This document shows, piece after piece, positions 16,294 to 23,635 of a DNA stretch of 34,914 bases. This stretch comes from Planctomycetaceae bacterium (GTDB lineage Bacteria > Planctomycetota > Planctomycetia > Planctomycetales > Planctomycetaceae): contig JANQQW010000073.1 in NCBI GenBank assembly GCA_028284885.1, forward strand, positions 1 through 34,914, read 5' to 3'. The notes under the pieces were generated by a model. The model worked only from the letters and a program-made list of their open reading frames with translations, did not search any database and was not told where the DNA came from. Each line of letters opens with the position of its first letter. Positions within the stretch are counted from its first letter, which is position 1. The position numbers were made by a program, and so were the translations under genes.

Positions 16294-18657
16294 ATGACGA
16301 AACTCCCCACGGCCGACGACCTTCGCACGCTACCCCGACGCGGAATGGTGGCCTACGCCGCGCGAGCCGCCCTGTGGGTTCGCGACGAGTTCCAGCTCGC
16401 ACTCGACGACGAGAGGGCGGACGAGGCCCGGGCCGCCGTCGACTCCGCGATCGAGGCCGCCCTCGACTTCTGCCGCCGAGAGGGCTTCGACGTCGACGCG
16501 GCGACCGCCGCCGAGGAACGCGTGATCCAGGCGGTCATCCTCTCCGGCGACCGGGACAACGGCGGTTCGCAGATGGCGGCACTCGCCGCGAACGCCGCCT
16601 ACGCCGCCGTCAACGCCGCCCTGCTCGCGGCCTGCGTCGATCCCTCCGCCGGTCCGGTCGCCTCCCAAGAACCCCGCCCCGACGGCGACCCCGAAGCCGA
16701 TCCGGGCACCGAGGAAGCCCCCGCCGACCCGCGAGCGGACGAACTCGTCACCGTCGTCTGGACGGCTGCCGAGGCGGCCTACTCGGTCGACCACACGATC
16801 GGCCGCGGACTGACCGCCGACCACCGGGCGCTCGGCGAACACTTCGAACTCGTCTTCCCGGAACTCGGCTCGCCGATCGACCCCGGCGAGGAGGGCCCGC
16901 TCGGCGAGTGCGTCGTCGTCCAGACGGAACTGGACATCGAGATCGCCCGCAAGGAACAGGAGCTTCAGGAGAGTCACGCCGAACTCGCCCGCGAACGCGA
17001 GGAACTCGGTGCCGAACGCAAGAAGCTCGACGAACTCCGCGAACGGCTGGAGCAGCGACTCGACGGACTCGAGTCGGACTCGAAGCGGATCGAGAGCTTC
17101 GGCGAGGACTTCGCCAGCATCGGACGGCAACTCGAGCTCCTCGAACAGGCCGGCACCTACGACCCGCGAACGGGCGTCCCGAACGACCTCGAGGAACGAC
17201 TCCGTCGTGAACTCGAACAGCTGCAGCAGCTTCGCGAGACGGTCGAGTCACAGCAGGCCGGCCTGTTCGACGTCTCGCGAAAGGAGACCTCGCTCCACGA
17301 GCTCGAGACGAAGCTGTACCGCGAGCACTCCGAACTGAGCGAGACACGCTGCCAGCTCGCCGAGGAACGTCAACGCCTCGCCGAGTGGCGGCTCGAACTC
17401 GAACAGCGAAGCCGCGACGTCCAGGAACTCGAACAACGCCAGTCGTCGATCGAGAACCGCGTCAGCAACCTCGAGCAACTCGACCACGAGCGGAAGGCGG
17501 TCGAGGAGGAACGGTCACGGCTCGAGGAGATCCGCGAGCAGGTCCAGGCCGAGGAGCAACGGCTGGAAAAGCTGCGGCTCACGGACGACGAAGTCGACGA
17601 GCGAGCCGGTGCACTCGACGCTCGACAGGAGGAGCTCGACCGCGGCCGCCAGTCGCTCGAACAGGACCGGGAGGCACTCGGCAAGGAGCGGGAGCGGCTC
17701 GAAGAGTGGGAGCGGACGCTCGTCGCGAACGAGGGGAACGTCGAGTCCTACGGCGAGGAGGAGCGGAAGCGGCTCGACGAGTGGGAGAGTCGGCTCCGCG
17801 ACCGTGACACGCAGATCGAGGACCGGTCGCGCGACCTCGACCGACGCGAGGAGGCGGTGACGAACGGCGAGACCACGCTCCGCGAGGAACGCGAACGGTT
17901 CGACGCGCACCGCGAGGAGTTCGCGGCGGAGGACGAACGGCTCTCGCGTCTCAAGCAGGAAGCCGAGGAACGTCACGCCGAGGCCGAGCGGGCGGCCGGC
18001 GAGATCGAGAGCCGACGCGAGGAACTCGACGAGCGGGGAACGCGTCTGGACGAACGCTCGACGGAGCTGGGCGAACGGGACGCTCAGCTCGCCGAGCGTG
18101 AGGGGCGGCTCGCCCGTCGCGAGGGAGAACTCACGACGCGCGAGGCCGCCGCCGCGGAACGAGAACACGCGGTCGACGAGGACCGACGAGCCCTCGGGGA
18201 ACGGGAACGCGGACTCGACGAACGAGAGCGTGAGGTCGAGGAACGCACGGAGACCCTCGACGCACGCGAGACCGAACTCGCCGAGGCACGGAAGGGTCTC
18301 GACGAGCACGTCGAACGACTCGGCCGGATCGAGGCGGAGCATCGCGCTCACGCCGACGAGGTCGGCCGTCGGGCGGAGGAGGTCTACGCTCGTCTGGCGG
18401 CGCTGAAGGCCGTCCGGTCGGAACTCCGCGGACGGGACGCGGCACTCGACGAGCGAGCACGGCGACTCGACGAGCAGACGGCCGAACTGATCCACGAGCA
18501 GGACGCGTTCGAGCGCGTGCGACTCGGCGTCGAGTCCGACCGCGAGTGGCTGGAGTCGCTCGTCGGCGAGATGCAGTCCCGGCTCGCCGTGCGGCGACCG
18601 ACGGACGACGAGGAAACCGCGGCCGGGGCGGTGGTCGCGGAGGAGTTCGTCGGCTGA
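16294..18657 (+). CDS. Large coiled-coil protein with N-terminal helical domain
   Basis: 787 residues, no signal peptide and no membrane segment. Residues 1-130 form an Ala-rich helical domain (for example AALAANAAYAAVNAALLAACV). A short acidic Pro-rich linker (about 128-150) and a second small helical part (about 150-200) follow. From about 208 to 770 the sequence is almost unbroken heptad-like repeats of Glu, Arg, Leu and Asp (LAEREGRLARREGELTTRE and similar), enough for a rod of many tens of nanometres. The protein resembles cytoskeletal or scaffold coiled coils in composition only. No ATPase head was found, so it is not an SMC. It is convergent with the gene at 18661 (3-bp gap). Confidence 0.75.
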   Translation: MTKLPTADDLRTLPRRGMVAYAARAALWVRDEFQLALDDERADEARAAVDSAIEAALDFCRREGFDVDAATAAEERVIQAVILSGDRDNGGSQMAALAANAAYAAVNAALLAACVDPSAGPVASQEPRPDGDPEADPGTEEAPADPRADELVTVVWTAAEAAYSVDHTIGRGLTADHRALGEHFELVFPELGSPIDPGEEGPLGECVVVQTELDIEIARKEQELQESHAELAREREELGAERKKLDELRERLEQRLDGLESDSKRIESFGEDFASIGRQLELLEQAGTYDPRTGVPNDLEERLRRELEQLQQLRETVESQQAGLFDVSRKETSLHELETKLYREHSELSETRCQLAEERQRLAEWRLELEQRSRDVQELEQRQSSIENRVSNLEQLDHERKAVEEERSRLEEIREQVQAEEQRLEKLRLTDDEVDERAGALDARQEELDRGRQSLEQDREALGKERERLEEWERTLVANEGNVESYGEEERKRLDEWESRLRDRDTQIEDRSRDLDRREEAVTNGETTLREERERFDAHREEFAAEDERLSRLKQEAEERHAEAERAAGEIESRREELDERGTRLDERSTELGERDAQLAEREGRLARREGELTTREAAAAEREHAVDEDRRALGERERGLDEREREVEERTETLDARETELAEARKGLDEHVERLGRIEAEHRAHADEVGRRAEEVYARLAALKAVRSELRGRDAALDERARRLDEQTAELIHEQDAFERVRLGVESDREWLESLVGEMQSRLAVRRPTDDEETAAGAVVAEEFVG

Positions 18658-18660
18658 GCC

Positions 18661-19158
18661 TCAGTGGCGGCAGCCGTTGCCGAACAGGCGACGTTGAACG
18701 CACTTGTACGGGTCGGGGTCGGCCAGGTAGGCCGGGCCGTACGCGTTCGCCTCGCTCGGCAGTGCGAACGGCTCGTAGTCCATGCGGTACCCGACGCACG
18801 ACCGCGCGAACAACCGGCCGTACCCACGCGGGTTGAAGCAGGCCGGCGTGCACCGCTGCGGCGCTTGGCGACCGAAGGACGAAGGCCGGAACCAGATCCC
18901 GTAGTGCCGACTCGGCAGCTCGTAGTGCGGATACCCACGACTGGGCTGTGGCCCCCCGTCGGTCGGCTCGGCTGCCAACGCCGTCGTGCGGAACGGCGGC
19001 ACCGAGCCGAGCAGCGGATGCTCTCGGACGGGCGACCAGCCGGACGGCGCCTCGGCTCGGGGCGGTTCGTCGTCGGAGATCGGTGCCCCGTCGTCGGCGA
19101 GACCGGTCGCGGAAGTCAGCGCGCCGAGGAGCACGGCGAGTGTGATGGAGCGGAGCAC
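18661..19158 (-). CDS. Secreted Cys/Tyr-rich protein, planctomycete type
   Basis: 165 residues from the GTG at 19158, preferred because GAGG lies 7 nt upstream and because it yields a direct signal peptide (LRSITLAVLLGALTSATG). A start 11 codons upstream has no ribosome site. The mature part ends with RCTPACFNPRGYGRLFARS, then YRMDYEPFALP, then YGPAYL and two more Cys. This Cys-P-x-C / RGYG / YRMDY pattern resembles, from memory, secreted proteins of unknown function in planctomycetes. Four or more cysteines suggest disulfides outside the cytoplasm. It is a separate unit from the oxidoreductase upstream (136-bp gap). Confidence 0.7.
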   Translation of the reverse strand: MLRSITLAVLLGALTSATGLADDGAPISDDEPPRAEAPSGWSPVREHPLLGSVPPFRTTALAAEPTDGGPQPSRGYPHYELPSRHYGIWFRPSSFGRQAPQRCTPACFNPRGYGRLFARSCVGYRMDYEPFALPSEANAYGPAYLADPDPYKCVQRRLFGNGCRH

Positions 19159-19294
19159 GGCGACGCCTCGTGTCGAAGGTGACTGTCCCACCGTTCGTAT
19201 CGAGCGATCGGCGCGGGACGCTCACGCGAATCCGGCCCACCCGACGGCGACCACGGCAGGACGACGTGTGCCAGCGTTCCCACCGGAGCGACTG

Positions 19295-20305
19295 CTACAA
19301 CCCGCCCTCCGGCGAACCGGTCACTTGCACGCTGCGCCCCGTCCGCGCGGACTCGAGGACGGCCGCGGTGAAGTCGTGGACGGGCAGAGCACAGGAGGCG
19401 GGAGCCGGGTCGTCTCCCCCTTCGAGCAGAAGGTCGAGGAAGCCGGACGTCGGGTTCGTCCCGGGCGTCGAGTCCTCGACCCGCTCCATGGACTCGTCGC
19501 GCCCCAACCAGACCTCCTGCCCCACCGGCACGGGACCGCGGAGCATCCAGTCGGCTCCTTCGCAGTGAATCGACAAGTCCTCGCCGCGATACTGGCCGCT
19601 GCCGACGAAGTCCATCGTGAGCGGCACGTCCCCTTCGAGGACCGCCGAGATCGAGACGAGGATCGGCACGCGGCTCCCGTGGTTCGACACCCTCGCGAAG
19701 ACCTCGACCGGCCGCAGCCCGGTGAGGAACGAGAGGCCGTCGATCTCGTGGCTGCCGCGGTCGCCGACGAAGCCGCCCCAGTTCACGTCCGGGTCGTCCC
19801 GCCACGTGCCGGCGATCGACTGCTGCCAGTTCTCGACGTTCAGGAACGAGACGGCCTGCACGCGACCCCAGTCGCCGGACCGTACCTCGTTCCTCACGCG
19901 GCGGTACGTCGACCAGAACCGCCGCTGGTAACCGACGGTCAAGACGGGGCCTTCCGTGGACGACTCCACCAACGCGGCGATCCGCTCGCGCGTGTCGGCG
20001 AGCGGCTTCTCGCACAGGACGTGAAGCCCGCGCTCGCGGCAGGCGACGACCTGGTCGAAGTGCAACGACGTCGGAGTCGCGACGACGGCCGCGTCGAGGA
20101 ACTCGACCTCGAGGAGCCGGTCGAGGCTCTCGAACGTCTCCGCAGAAGGAGCGACCGACCGCAGGGCCGCTCGTTGGGCGGGATCGACGTCGAAGCCCGC
20201 CGCCACGACACCACGACCGTCAGCCGCGATTCGCTCGGCGTGCACGCGGCCCATCCGACCGCAGCCCAACACGGCGATCCGCAACGGGCTCTCGGTGCTC
20301 GACAC
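19295..20305 (-). CDS. Gfo/Idh/MocA-family NAD(P)-dependent oxidoreductase
   Basis: 336 residues from the GTG at 20305. The N-terminal Rossmann fold carries VLGCGRMGRVHAE (G14-G19), an acidic residue after the second strand (FDVDP) and the family motif CEKPLA (E99, K100, P101). The C-terminal domain (about 125-330) contains GGFVGDRGSHEIDGLSFLTG, where the usual catalytic Asp/His cluster lies. Members act on sugars, inositols or related polyols. The specific substrate cannot be read. No signal peptide, so it is cytoplasmic, unlike the many exported planctomycete members. Upstream, a strong intrinsic terminator ends 61 bp before the start codon, which may insulate or attenuate it. Confidence 0.9.
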   Translation of the reverse strand: MSSTESPLRIAVLGCGRMGRVHAERIAADGRGVVAAGFDVDPAQRAALRSVAPSAETFESLDRLLEVEFLDAAVVATPTSLHFDQVVACRERGLHVLCEKPLADTRERIAALVESSTEGPVLTVGYQRRFWSTYRRVRNEVRSGDWGRVQAVSFLNVENWQQSIAGTWRDDPDVNWGGFVGDRGSHEIDGLSFLTGLRPVEVFARVSNHGSRVPILVSISAVLEGDVPLTMDFVGSGQYRGEDLSIHCEGADWMLRGPVPVGQEVWLGRDESMERVEDSTPGTNPTSGFLDLLLEGGDDPAPASCALPVHDFTAAVLESARTGRSVQVTGSPEGGL

Positions 20306-20365
20306 GGCTGCTCTTCCGTTTGCATCGACGGGGACTTGCGGGGCAGTCTAACCGGTCGCGCACGC

Positions 20366-20398
20366 AAAAACCCCGGAGCGACGGCGTGTCGCTCCGGG
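20366..20398 (-). terminator. Strong intrinsic terminator on the minus strand
   Basis: CCCGGAGCGAC and GTCGCTCCGGG form a perfect 11-bp stem with a 5-nt loop. On the minus strand it is followed directly by GTTTTT. It is the best terminator in the window, yet no minus-strand gene is found immediately upstream of it. Confidence 0.8.
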
Positions 20399-20612
20399 TG
20401 GCTCCGTTCCGTGCAGAGCATCTATGAAAATCGCCCGAGCGGTGGGTGTCGCTTCTCGGTGGTCGTGTCTCGCTCGATGCGTCGTCACAGACAGAGGCAC
20501 ACCTCGTGCCAAACGAGCGGCGAGAGCACACGGCCTTCCGCAACTCGCGACGGTGGAGCCGCTTGGGCGTCGCGGCCGTCGATCTTCACTACGTTCGTTC
20601 GAGCGCCGGACG

Positions 20613-20648
20613 TTGTCGATTCGACAAACGAGTGGTCGAGTTGACCAC
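20613..20648. promoter_or_regulatory. Two adjacent perfect inverted repeats upstream of the esterase
   Basis: TTGTCGA-T-TCGACAA at 20613-20627 is a 15-bp palindrome, and GTGGTC-GAGTT-GACCAC at 20632-20648 is a 6-bp-arm inverted repeat four bases later. They could be operator sites or elements of a folded RNA. Confidence 0.3.
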
Positions 20649-20797
20649 GGCTCGGGTGTCGGAAGCGAGACGTTTGCGAGACCGGGGTCGGGTCGTCACA
20701 ATGCCCCGCCATTCGCGGTTGGGAACTGCGCGGGCACGCGGACGGGTCGGGGTCGCCTCGAGGACACGACATTCCGACTTGGTGATGGAGTACCACG

Positions 20798-21523
20798 ATG
20801 ACCGTTTCGGCAACGACGTACGGGCCACTCAAGTGCCACGAGGTCGAGCCGACGGGCGAGACGACGGAGAGCGTCGTCGTGCTGTGCCACGGGTACGGAG
20901 CCCCCGGCACGGACCTCGTCCCGTTGGCGCGAGAGTTGAGGGCGATCGACCCCCGGTCGAGTCCGGGGGTGCGGTTCGTGTTTCCACAGGCCCCGTTGAC
21001 GTTGGAGTCGTTGGGCCTGCCCGACGGCCGGGCGTGGTGGCACCTCGACGTGGCGGCCATCAACGAGTCGATCGCCCGAGGCGAGCTCCGTGACCTCCGC
21101 GGTGACTTTCCCGAGGGAGCGGTCGCCGCGCGCGAACAGTTGCTCGAGACGATCGCCGCCGTGGCGGAGCAGGTCCAGCTCCCGCTCTCGCGGTTCGTGC
21201 TCGGCGGGTTCTCGCAGGGGGCGATGGTCGCCGCCGACGTGGCGCTGCGGCTGGACGAGTGCCCGGCCGGATTGTGCGTCTTCTCCGGCACGCTCGTCGC
21301 GGCGGAGGAGTGGAGCCAGCTCGCGGCCGAGCGTGGGCCGATGCCGGTCGTCCAGAGTCACGGTCGATTCGACCCGATCCTGCCCTACGACGGAGCGATC
21401 TGGCTGCGGGACGCCTTCCAGGATGCCGGGCTGTCGGTCGACTTTCTCGAGTTCGACGGCGTGCACACCATCCCGTACGAGGCACTCGAGCGGTTGGCCG
21501 CGCTCGTCGCCGGCGTCGAGTAG
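20798..21523 (+). CDS. Phospholipase/carboxylesterase-family alpha/beta hydrolase
   Basis: 241 residues from the ATG at 20798, with GGAG seven bases upstream. The fold and motifs fit the carboxylesterase 2 / acyl-protein thioesterase-like family. An oxyanion-loop type CHGYGAPG at 30-37 is present, with the nucleophile GGFSQGAM (S139), the acid SHGRFDPILPYDG (D192) and the histidine DGVHTIPYEA (H223). Length is typical. No signal peptide, so it is a cytoplasmic serine hydrolase of small acyl esters or lysophospholipids. The substrate is not predictable. It is preceded by the large gap described above and followed by the DUF420 gene with its own promoter. Confidence 0.9.
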   Translation: MTVSATTYGPLKCHEVEPTGETTESVVVLCHGYGAPGTDLVPLARELRAIDPRSSPGVRFVFPQAPLTLESLGLPDGRAWWHLDVAAINESIARGELRDLRGDFPEGAVAAREQLLETIAAVAEQVQLPLSRFVLGGFSQGAMVAADVALRLDECPAGLCVFSGTLVAAEEWSQLAAERGPMPVVQSHGRFDPILPYDGAIWLRDAFQDAGLSVDFLEFDGVHTIPYEALERLAALVAGVE

Positions 21524-21539
21524 CGACCTGTCGGTCGGT

Positions 21540-21567
21540 TTGGTTCGGCCCGCGTCCCGCCTATGAT
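21540..21567 (+). promoter_or_regulatory. Promoter for the DUF420 gene
   Basis: TATGAT (21562-21567) matches the -10 consensus at five of six positions. TTGGTT (21540-21545), 16 bp upstream, is a partial -35. The predicted start of transcription lies about 45 bp before the ATG at 21620. Confidence 0.45.
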
Positions 21568-21619
21568 CTGCTGTGGGCCGACGCACGGCCCTCGGAATCG
21601 CACCGGGACCCCGCTCCAC

Positions 21620-22087
21620 ATGCCGAACGACAGTCCGCCCGACTGGGTGCTCTCGCTGCCGGCCGTCAACGCCGCTCTCAACGGGTTGGCAACCGTGCTC
21701 CTGGTCGCCGGCTACGTCCTGGTCAAGCAGGGCAAGGTCACGGCGCACCGCAACGCCATGCTCTCCTGCTTCGGCGTGTCGGTCCTGTTCCTGGCGTCCT
21801 ACCTGACCTACCACTTCGCTCGGCACCACTACACGGGCAGCGGTTCGCAGCCGTTCGAGGGGTCTTGGTCGCTCAAGCTGGTCTACTTCCCCATCCTGAT
21901 TACGCACGTGATCCTCGCGGCCGCCGTGCCGTTCCTCGCCGTGGTGACGATCTACCGCGGCCTCCGAGGGAACGTCGAGGGACACCGCCGGATCGCCCGG
22001 TGGACTTTCCCGATCTGGCTTTACGTCTCGGTGACGGGCGTCGTAATCTACTTCATGCTGTACCACCTTGGGGGCGGTTACGGCTGA
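21620..22087 (+). CDS. DUF420 integral membrane protein
   Basis: 155 residues from the ATG at 21620; an in-frame start 19 codons upstream would add a non-hydrophobic tail and overlap the -10 element. Four hydrophobic segments are visible: VNAALNGLATVLLVAGYVLV, AMLSCFGVSVLFLASYLTYH, LVYFPILITHVILAAAVPFL and IWLYVSVTGVVIYFMLYHL. The histidines in TYHFARHHY and in LITHVI, with TVYRGL-like ITIYRGLRGN wording between, are typical of DUF420. Members of this family have been linked to assembly of haem-copper oxidases in Gram-positive bacteria, and I rely on memory for that. The two genes around it fit a respiratory context. Confidence 0.85.
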   Translation: MPNDSPPDWVLSLPAVNAALNGLATVLLVAGYVLVKQGKVTAHRNAMLSCFGVSVLFLASYLTYHFARHHYTGSGSQPFEGSWSLKLVYFPILITHVILAAAVPFLAVVTIYRGLRGNVEGHRRIARWTFPIWLYVSVTGVVIYFMLYHLGGGYG

Positions 22088-22110
22088 CCCCGCTCGAAGG
22101 AGCGTCCGCC

Positions 22111-22407
22111 ATGTGGCGTCGCCTGTTGATCTTCGCCCTGCTCGTTCTCCCGACGGGACCGATCGACGTCGGCCTGAGTTCGGCCGAGGCCTGTCCGATG
22201 TGCAAGCAGGCCAACGAGGTGGACGAGGTCGCGGCGGCGAGGCCGCGGGCCTACATGTACAGCATCCTCTTCATGCTCTCGATGCCGATGATGATCTTCA
22301 GCGGCTTCGGCTTCGCCCTGTACCGCGTCGTCAAGAAGTCTGAACGGGATCTGGCCGAGCAGGCACTGCTCGAGTCCGACCCGTCCGGCGAGGATACGGT
22401 CACCTGA
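22111..22407 (+). CDS. Small CPMC-motif membrane protein
   Basis: 98 residues from the ATG at 22111, with AAGGAG eight bases upstream, the best ribosome site of the region. A signal-like N-terminus (RRLLIFALLVLPTGPIDVGL) precedes SAEACPMCKQANEVDE, so a CxxC would face the periplasm. A second hydrophobic segment (YSILFMLSMPMMIFSGFGFAL) follows, then a charged cytoplasmic tail. It lies 23 bp after the DUF420 gene, certainly in one operon. A redox or metal-binding role in oxidase assembly is an inference from the CxxC and the neighbours. The stop overlaps that of the convergent DUF983 gene by 8 bp, and the overlap is a CGGTCA-CC-TGACCG palindrome. Confidence 0.75.
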   Translation: MWRRLLIFALLVLPTGPIDVGLSSAEACPMCKQANEVDEVAAARPRAYMYSILFMLSMPMMIFSGFGFALYRVVKKSERDLAEQALLESDPSGEDTVT

Positions 22408-22801
22408 CCGGCGGCTCGGGCTGCTCGGACTCGGCCGGGTCCTCGAACGACTGCGGGTCGAAGTAGACGTCCATCCCCAGCCACAGGGCCCGGGCGTACC
22501 GGAAGAAGAAGACCGGGAACACCAGCACCCAGCCCACGAGCGGGAACGCGAGCTGTGTGTTGGTCCATCCGAACGCGTAGTGCAGCGTAACGTACGCCGG
22601 CGTGAGCGTGAGAGCCGTGAACCCGTAGTTCACGTACGACGAGCCCAGGAAGTAGCCGGGGTCTCGCTCGTAGACGAGGCCGCACTCGCTGCAGCGGTCG
22701 TGCATCCGCAGCAGGCCCGAGAACATCCGCCCGCCGCCACACTTCGGACAACGCAGGCGGAACGCCCGGCCGAGAATCGTTCCCAGCGACTGCCCCGCCA
22801 T
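22400..22801 (-). CDS. DUF983 membrane protein with N-terminal zinc ribbon
   Basis: 133 residues. RCPKCGGGRMF and DRCSECGLVYERDPGYFLG (C18, C21, C37, C40) are the signature of the DUF983 family, and two or three hydrophobic segments follow (about 55-75 and 85-105). DUF983 genes are frequent near cytochrome c oxidase genes, and the DUF420 and CxxC genes on the other strand support that context here, but the biochemical role is unknown. It ends inside the 3' end of the convergent CPMC gene. It starts 15 bp after the end of the Nif3 gene and is probably co-transcribed with it. Confidence 0.88.
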   Translation of the reverse strand: MAGQSLGTILGRAFRLRCPKCGGGRMFSGLLRMHDRCSECGLVYERDPGYFLGSSYVNYGFTALTLTPAYVTLHYAFGWTNTQLAFPLVGWVLVFPVFFFRYARALWLGMDVYFDPQSFEDPAESEQPEPPVR

Positions 22802-22816
22802 GTCGCGTCTCCTGGC

Positions 22817-23635
22817 TCAGGTCCAACGAATCGGATCGCGTTCGACGTGACTCGCGGCCACGTCGAGGTCCGGGTGACGCTCCGCAACGAGTTCGGCCAA
22901 CCGCTCGACGGCCGGTCGCTCGCTCGCGTAGTGGCCGAGCAGCACGAGCCCCACGTCCGCCGTTCGTGCCTCCAGGCAGGTGTGGAACCGCGTCTCGCCC
23001 GTGACGAACAGGTCGCACCCAAGGCGGATCGCGTCGCCGAGGAACTCGCCGGCCGACCCGCACGCCACGGCCACCCGACGAACCTCGCGGTCGTCCCGCC
23101 CCACGAACTGCAGACGCTCCTGGCCCGGCAGACTCGTCAACCGTGCGACGAACTCGGAGAGTGGGGCTTCGTTCGCGAGTTCCCCGAATCGTCCGCCACC
23201 GACGTCGGACAGGTCGTCGGCGGGGCGAAGCGGACGGACGTCGACGAGGCCGAACAGTTCGGCCAGTTGGGCGTTCACTCCGAGACGTGCACTGTCGTAG
23301 GCCGTGTGCGGGCTGTAGACGGCGACCCCGGCCTGCACCAGCTGCAGCACGATCCGCCCCTCGGCCGAGTCGGTCGTCAGCAACTTCGCACCGCGGAACA
23401 GGACCGGGTGGTGGGTGACGACCAGTCCGGCCCGCGACTCGACGGCCTCGGCGGCCACGTCCTCGGTGAGCGTCAGGCAGGTGAGCACGCTGGCGACCGG
23501 GGCGTTGCGGTCGCCGAGCAGCAGGCCGACGTTGTCCCAGTCCTCGGCGAGCGACGACGGCGCCAGTTCCTCGAGGGTCCGAACGACGTCCGCGGCGCGG
23601 AGTCCCCCGGCAGCTTCAGGATCCGTCTGTGGCAC
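22817..23635 (-). CDS. Nif3-like dinuclear metal centre protein
   Basis: 272 residues from the GTG at 23635. It carries family motifs AEDWDNVGLLLG (30-41), VVTHHPVLF (H75, H76), YSPHTAYD (H110, D114) and near the C-terminus GHYASER, whose His and Glu complete the two-metal site known from YbgI/Nif3 structures. It is the short form without the central insertion. Members form hexameric rings. The hydrolase activity reported for some (GTP cyclohydrolase type) is not certain for this branch. The start overlaps the end of the large envelope protein gene by 20 bp, which implies translational coupling between two genes with no obvious common function. Confidence 0.9.
   Translation of the reverse strand: MPQTDPEAAGGLRAADVVRTLEELAPSSLAEDWDNVGLLLGDRNAPVASVLTCLTLTEDVAAEAVESRAGLVVTHHPVLFRGAKLLTTDSAEGRIVLQLVQAGVAVYSPHTAYDSARLGVNAQLAELFGLVDVRPLRPADDLSDVGGGRFGELANEAPLSEFVARLTSLPGQERLQFVGRDDREVRRVAVACGSAGEFLGDAIRLGCDLFVTGETRFHTCLEARTADVGLVLLGHYASERPAVERLAELVAERHPDLDVAASHVERDPIRWT

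Larger units (their letters stand above)
20306..20797. other. 492-bp gap with minus-strand terminator and inverted repeats
   Basis: No convincing protein was found in any of the six frames. The open frames here run through the terminator or into neighbouring genes and show no family resemblance. The gap holds a strong minus-strand intrinsic terminator (20366-20398) and two perfect inverted repeats (20613-20648). A minus-strand transcript from this region, a leader of the oxidoreductase gene, or a small RNA would explain the terminator. Confidence 0.5.

Noticed and set aside
20220..20543. Minus-strand open frame of 107 codons near the orphan terminator
   Set aside because: It reads through the terminator stem and into the oxidoreductase gene, so it is not a separate gene.
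20306..20797. 6S, SRP, RNase P or tmRNA gene in the 492-bp gap
   Set aside because: None of the conserved signatures of these RNAs was recognised on either strand. Only the terminator is clear.
20424..20801. Plus-strand open frame of 125 codons in the gap before the esterase
   Set aside because: Codon use is unlike the neighbours, there is no ribosome site, and it overlaps the esterase start.
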